From CAVVFX01 sp963747535 (GTDB lineage: Bacteria > Acidobacteriota > Terriglobia > Bryobacterales > Bryobacteraceae), in assembly GCA_963747535.1 (NCBI GenBank), contig CAVVFX010000001.1, forward strand, positions 62,001 through 126,000: 64,000 bases of DNA, given 5' to 3'. Shown piece by piece: positions 63,173 through 64,000 of this stretch (the first letter of the stretch is position 1; every line of letters begins with the position of its first letter). Both the position numbers and the translations under genes were made by a program. The notes under the pieces were generated by a model. It was not told where the DNA came from. It ran no database searches and saw nothing but the letters and a program-made list of their open reading frames with translations.

Positions 63173-64000
63173 TCAGTTTGCGGCGGAAACCCACACGGCA
63201 TCGGGTGTTGAGAAGTCCACTCCGGGTATCTCCGTCGTTACCTTCAGATACTGCAATCCCGATTTCTTCCCCGGTTCCGGAAAGAACGTCAAAAGGTATT
63301 GATTGTCGAGGATCTTCTGAAGTTCATTCAAGTACGGCGCGAAACTGACCGGAGTTCCCTGGCCCAGGGAGAACGATTCTCCTCCGGTTATCTCCGAGAG
63401 CTTGGACAAAGCATTCTGTCCATTGTTTACTTCCCAGAAGTTGCGATGCCAGTGACCGATGCCCGGGAAATACATGGTGTGGACGATGGTTCCGGTTTTT
63501 TGCGCCGCATCGGCAGCCGTGTCCACATCGGGGTTGAGAAAGCTGGTGAACGCCCGACGCGCCCGATCAATGCCATCGGTGATCAGAATCACTTCCCGGC
63601 GATTCGGAGTTTCGGGCCATCGCTTTAGCAGATCGACGAGCGACAGGTATGGGCTTCCGAAGGCGCCGGCAGTATTCATCGGCAGACGCAATGAATCCGC
63701 GGCCTGCTTGTGGTTCGCGTTGAAGTTCTGCCTTATTTCAACGCTGGTGTTTCTGGTATATCCCACGCCGACCAACGTGCTGGCGGGTTGCGATTGAATA
63801 AACGAACGAAGATCGGCGAGTTGCGAACCGAGATTCGTTGAACTCGCATCGTCAATGAGGATGAACAGTTCGAGTCCGGCACGACTTCCCTTTGCAGGCA
63901 CCCACTCCGCTACTTCGAGCCGCTGATCTCCGCTCTTGACCAAAACATCCTCCTTTGCGATCTCAGGGATTCGCTTGTCGCCCTCCACGCTGGCCGATAC
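63173..64000 (-). CDS. VWFA-related acidobacterial protein (5' end beyond window)
   Basis: The frame is open to the window edge (VSASVEGDKRIPEIAKEDVL), so the N terminus lies outside. The visible 275 residues hold a von Willebrand A fold: LELFILIDDASSTNLGSQLA with a MIDAS-like D-D-A-S-S, then EVILITDGIDRARRAF with T-D-G, IVHTMYFPG and NQYLLTFFPEPGKKSGLQYL at the end. The family is a hallmark of Acidobacteria and is usually secreted. The MIDAS is DxAS rather than strict DxSxS. Role unknown. Confidence 0.85.
   Translation of the reverse strand, partial: VSASVEGDKRIPEIAKEDVLVKSGDQRLEVAEWVPAKGSRAGLELFILIDDASSTNLGSQLADLRSFIQSQPASTLVGVGYTRNTSVEIRQNFNANHKQAADSLRLPMNTAGAFGSPYLSLVDLLKRWPETPNRREVILITDGIDRARRAFTSFLNPDVDTAADAAQKTGTIVHTMYFPGIGHWHRNFWEVNNGQNALSKLSEITGGESFSLGQGTPVSFAPYLNELQKILDNQYLLTFFPEPGKKSGLQYLKVTTEIPGVDFSTPDAVWVSAAN

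Noticed and set aside
1..64000. CRISPR arrays, tRNA or rRNA genes
   Set aside because: No regularly spaced direct repeats and no cloverleaf or rRNA-like segments noticed by eye; a covariance-model scan was not possible.

Overview
The window looks like a piece of a soil Acidobacteriota chromosome, most likely of the Solibacter/Bryobacterales type. This is inferred from the family mix, not from a marker gene: an OmpR-type winged-helix/TolB-like/TPR regulator, a VWFA-related protein typical of Acidobacteria, an ECF sigma factor, DUF2934, DUF2924, DUF3489 and a Ser/Thr kinase with FHA. I saw no rRNA, tRNA or CRISPR array. The right-hand 25 kb and both flanks of the central locus are rich in insertion sequences, gene fragments and frameshifts, so this is an accessory, rearranging region.

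Layout. 1-1.6 kb: degraded DNA with one copy of a dispersed repeat and two gene fragments. 1.6-4.2 kb: a TPR protein fused to a truncated histidine-kinase catalytic domain and a receiver domain. 4.4-8.6 kb: a four-gene transposon (Zn-ribbon DUF6431 protein, DDE transposase, ExeA/TniB-like ATPase, RepA-like ATPase) flanked by hairpins. 9.4-10.8 kb: a TIR-domain fragment and a three-gene PIN toxin-antitoxin operon. 11.1-34.3 kb: the main locus, a contractile injection system (CIS) read leftward. 34.8-40.4 kb: IS630 and IS6 copies, a scrambled partial copy of the CIS kinase gene, a membrane protein, a truncated STAND-like NTPase and an ORF6N remnant. 40.6-48.5 kb: a winged-helix/TPR regulator divergent from a giant RHS protein carrying a C39-like peptidase domain. 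48.5-51.4 kb: gene fragments and a second repeat. 51.5-54.5 kb: a DUF2924/serine recombinase/HTH/DUF3489 cassette. 54.7-64 kb: TPR, zinc-finger, secreted and DUF2934 proteins, an IS66 transposase, a conserved CxCRR protein, an ECF sigma factor and a VWFA protein cut by the window edge.

The CIS. In transcription order it has a sigma-54 activator without receiver domain, a small winged-helix-like protein, a frameshifted DUF4255 protein, the AAA+ ATPase, a DUF4157 protein, a DUF4255 tail-terminator-like protein, the sheath, a tube protein, an assembly-chaperone-like protein, a 56-aa protein, a second tube protein, a large DUF4157 protein, a LysM tube/hub protein, a VgrG spike, gp25, a gpJ baseplate protein, a gpI baseplate protein fused to an FHA domain, and a membrane-spanning Ser/Thr kinase that also has an FHA domain. 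Most genes overlap or lie within a few bases. The kinase plus FHA-baseplate fusion suggests assembly or firing controlled by threonine phosphorylation, as the PpkA/Fha pathway does for some type VI systems; that link is inference. The sheath gene is split by an intact 1865-bp IS1634-like element with 13-bp terminal inverted repeats and a CTAG duplication. Removing the element and one CTAG restores an uninterrupted frame of about 520 codons, so the locus was intact recently and is probably off in this strain.
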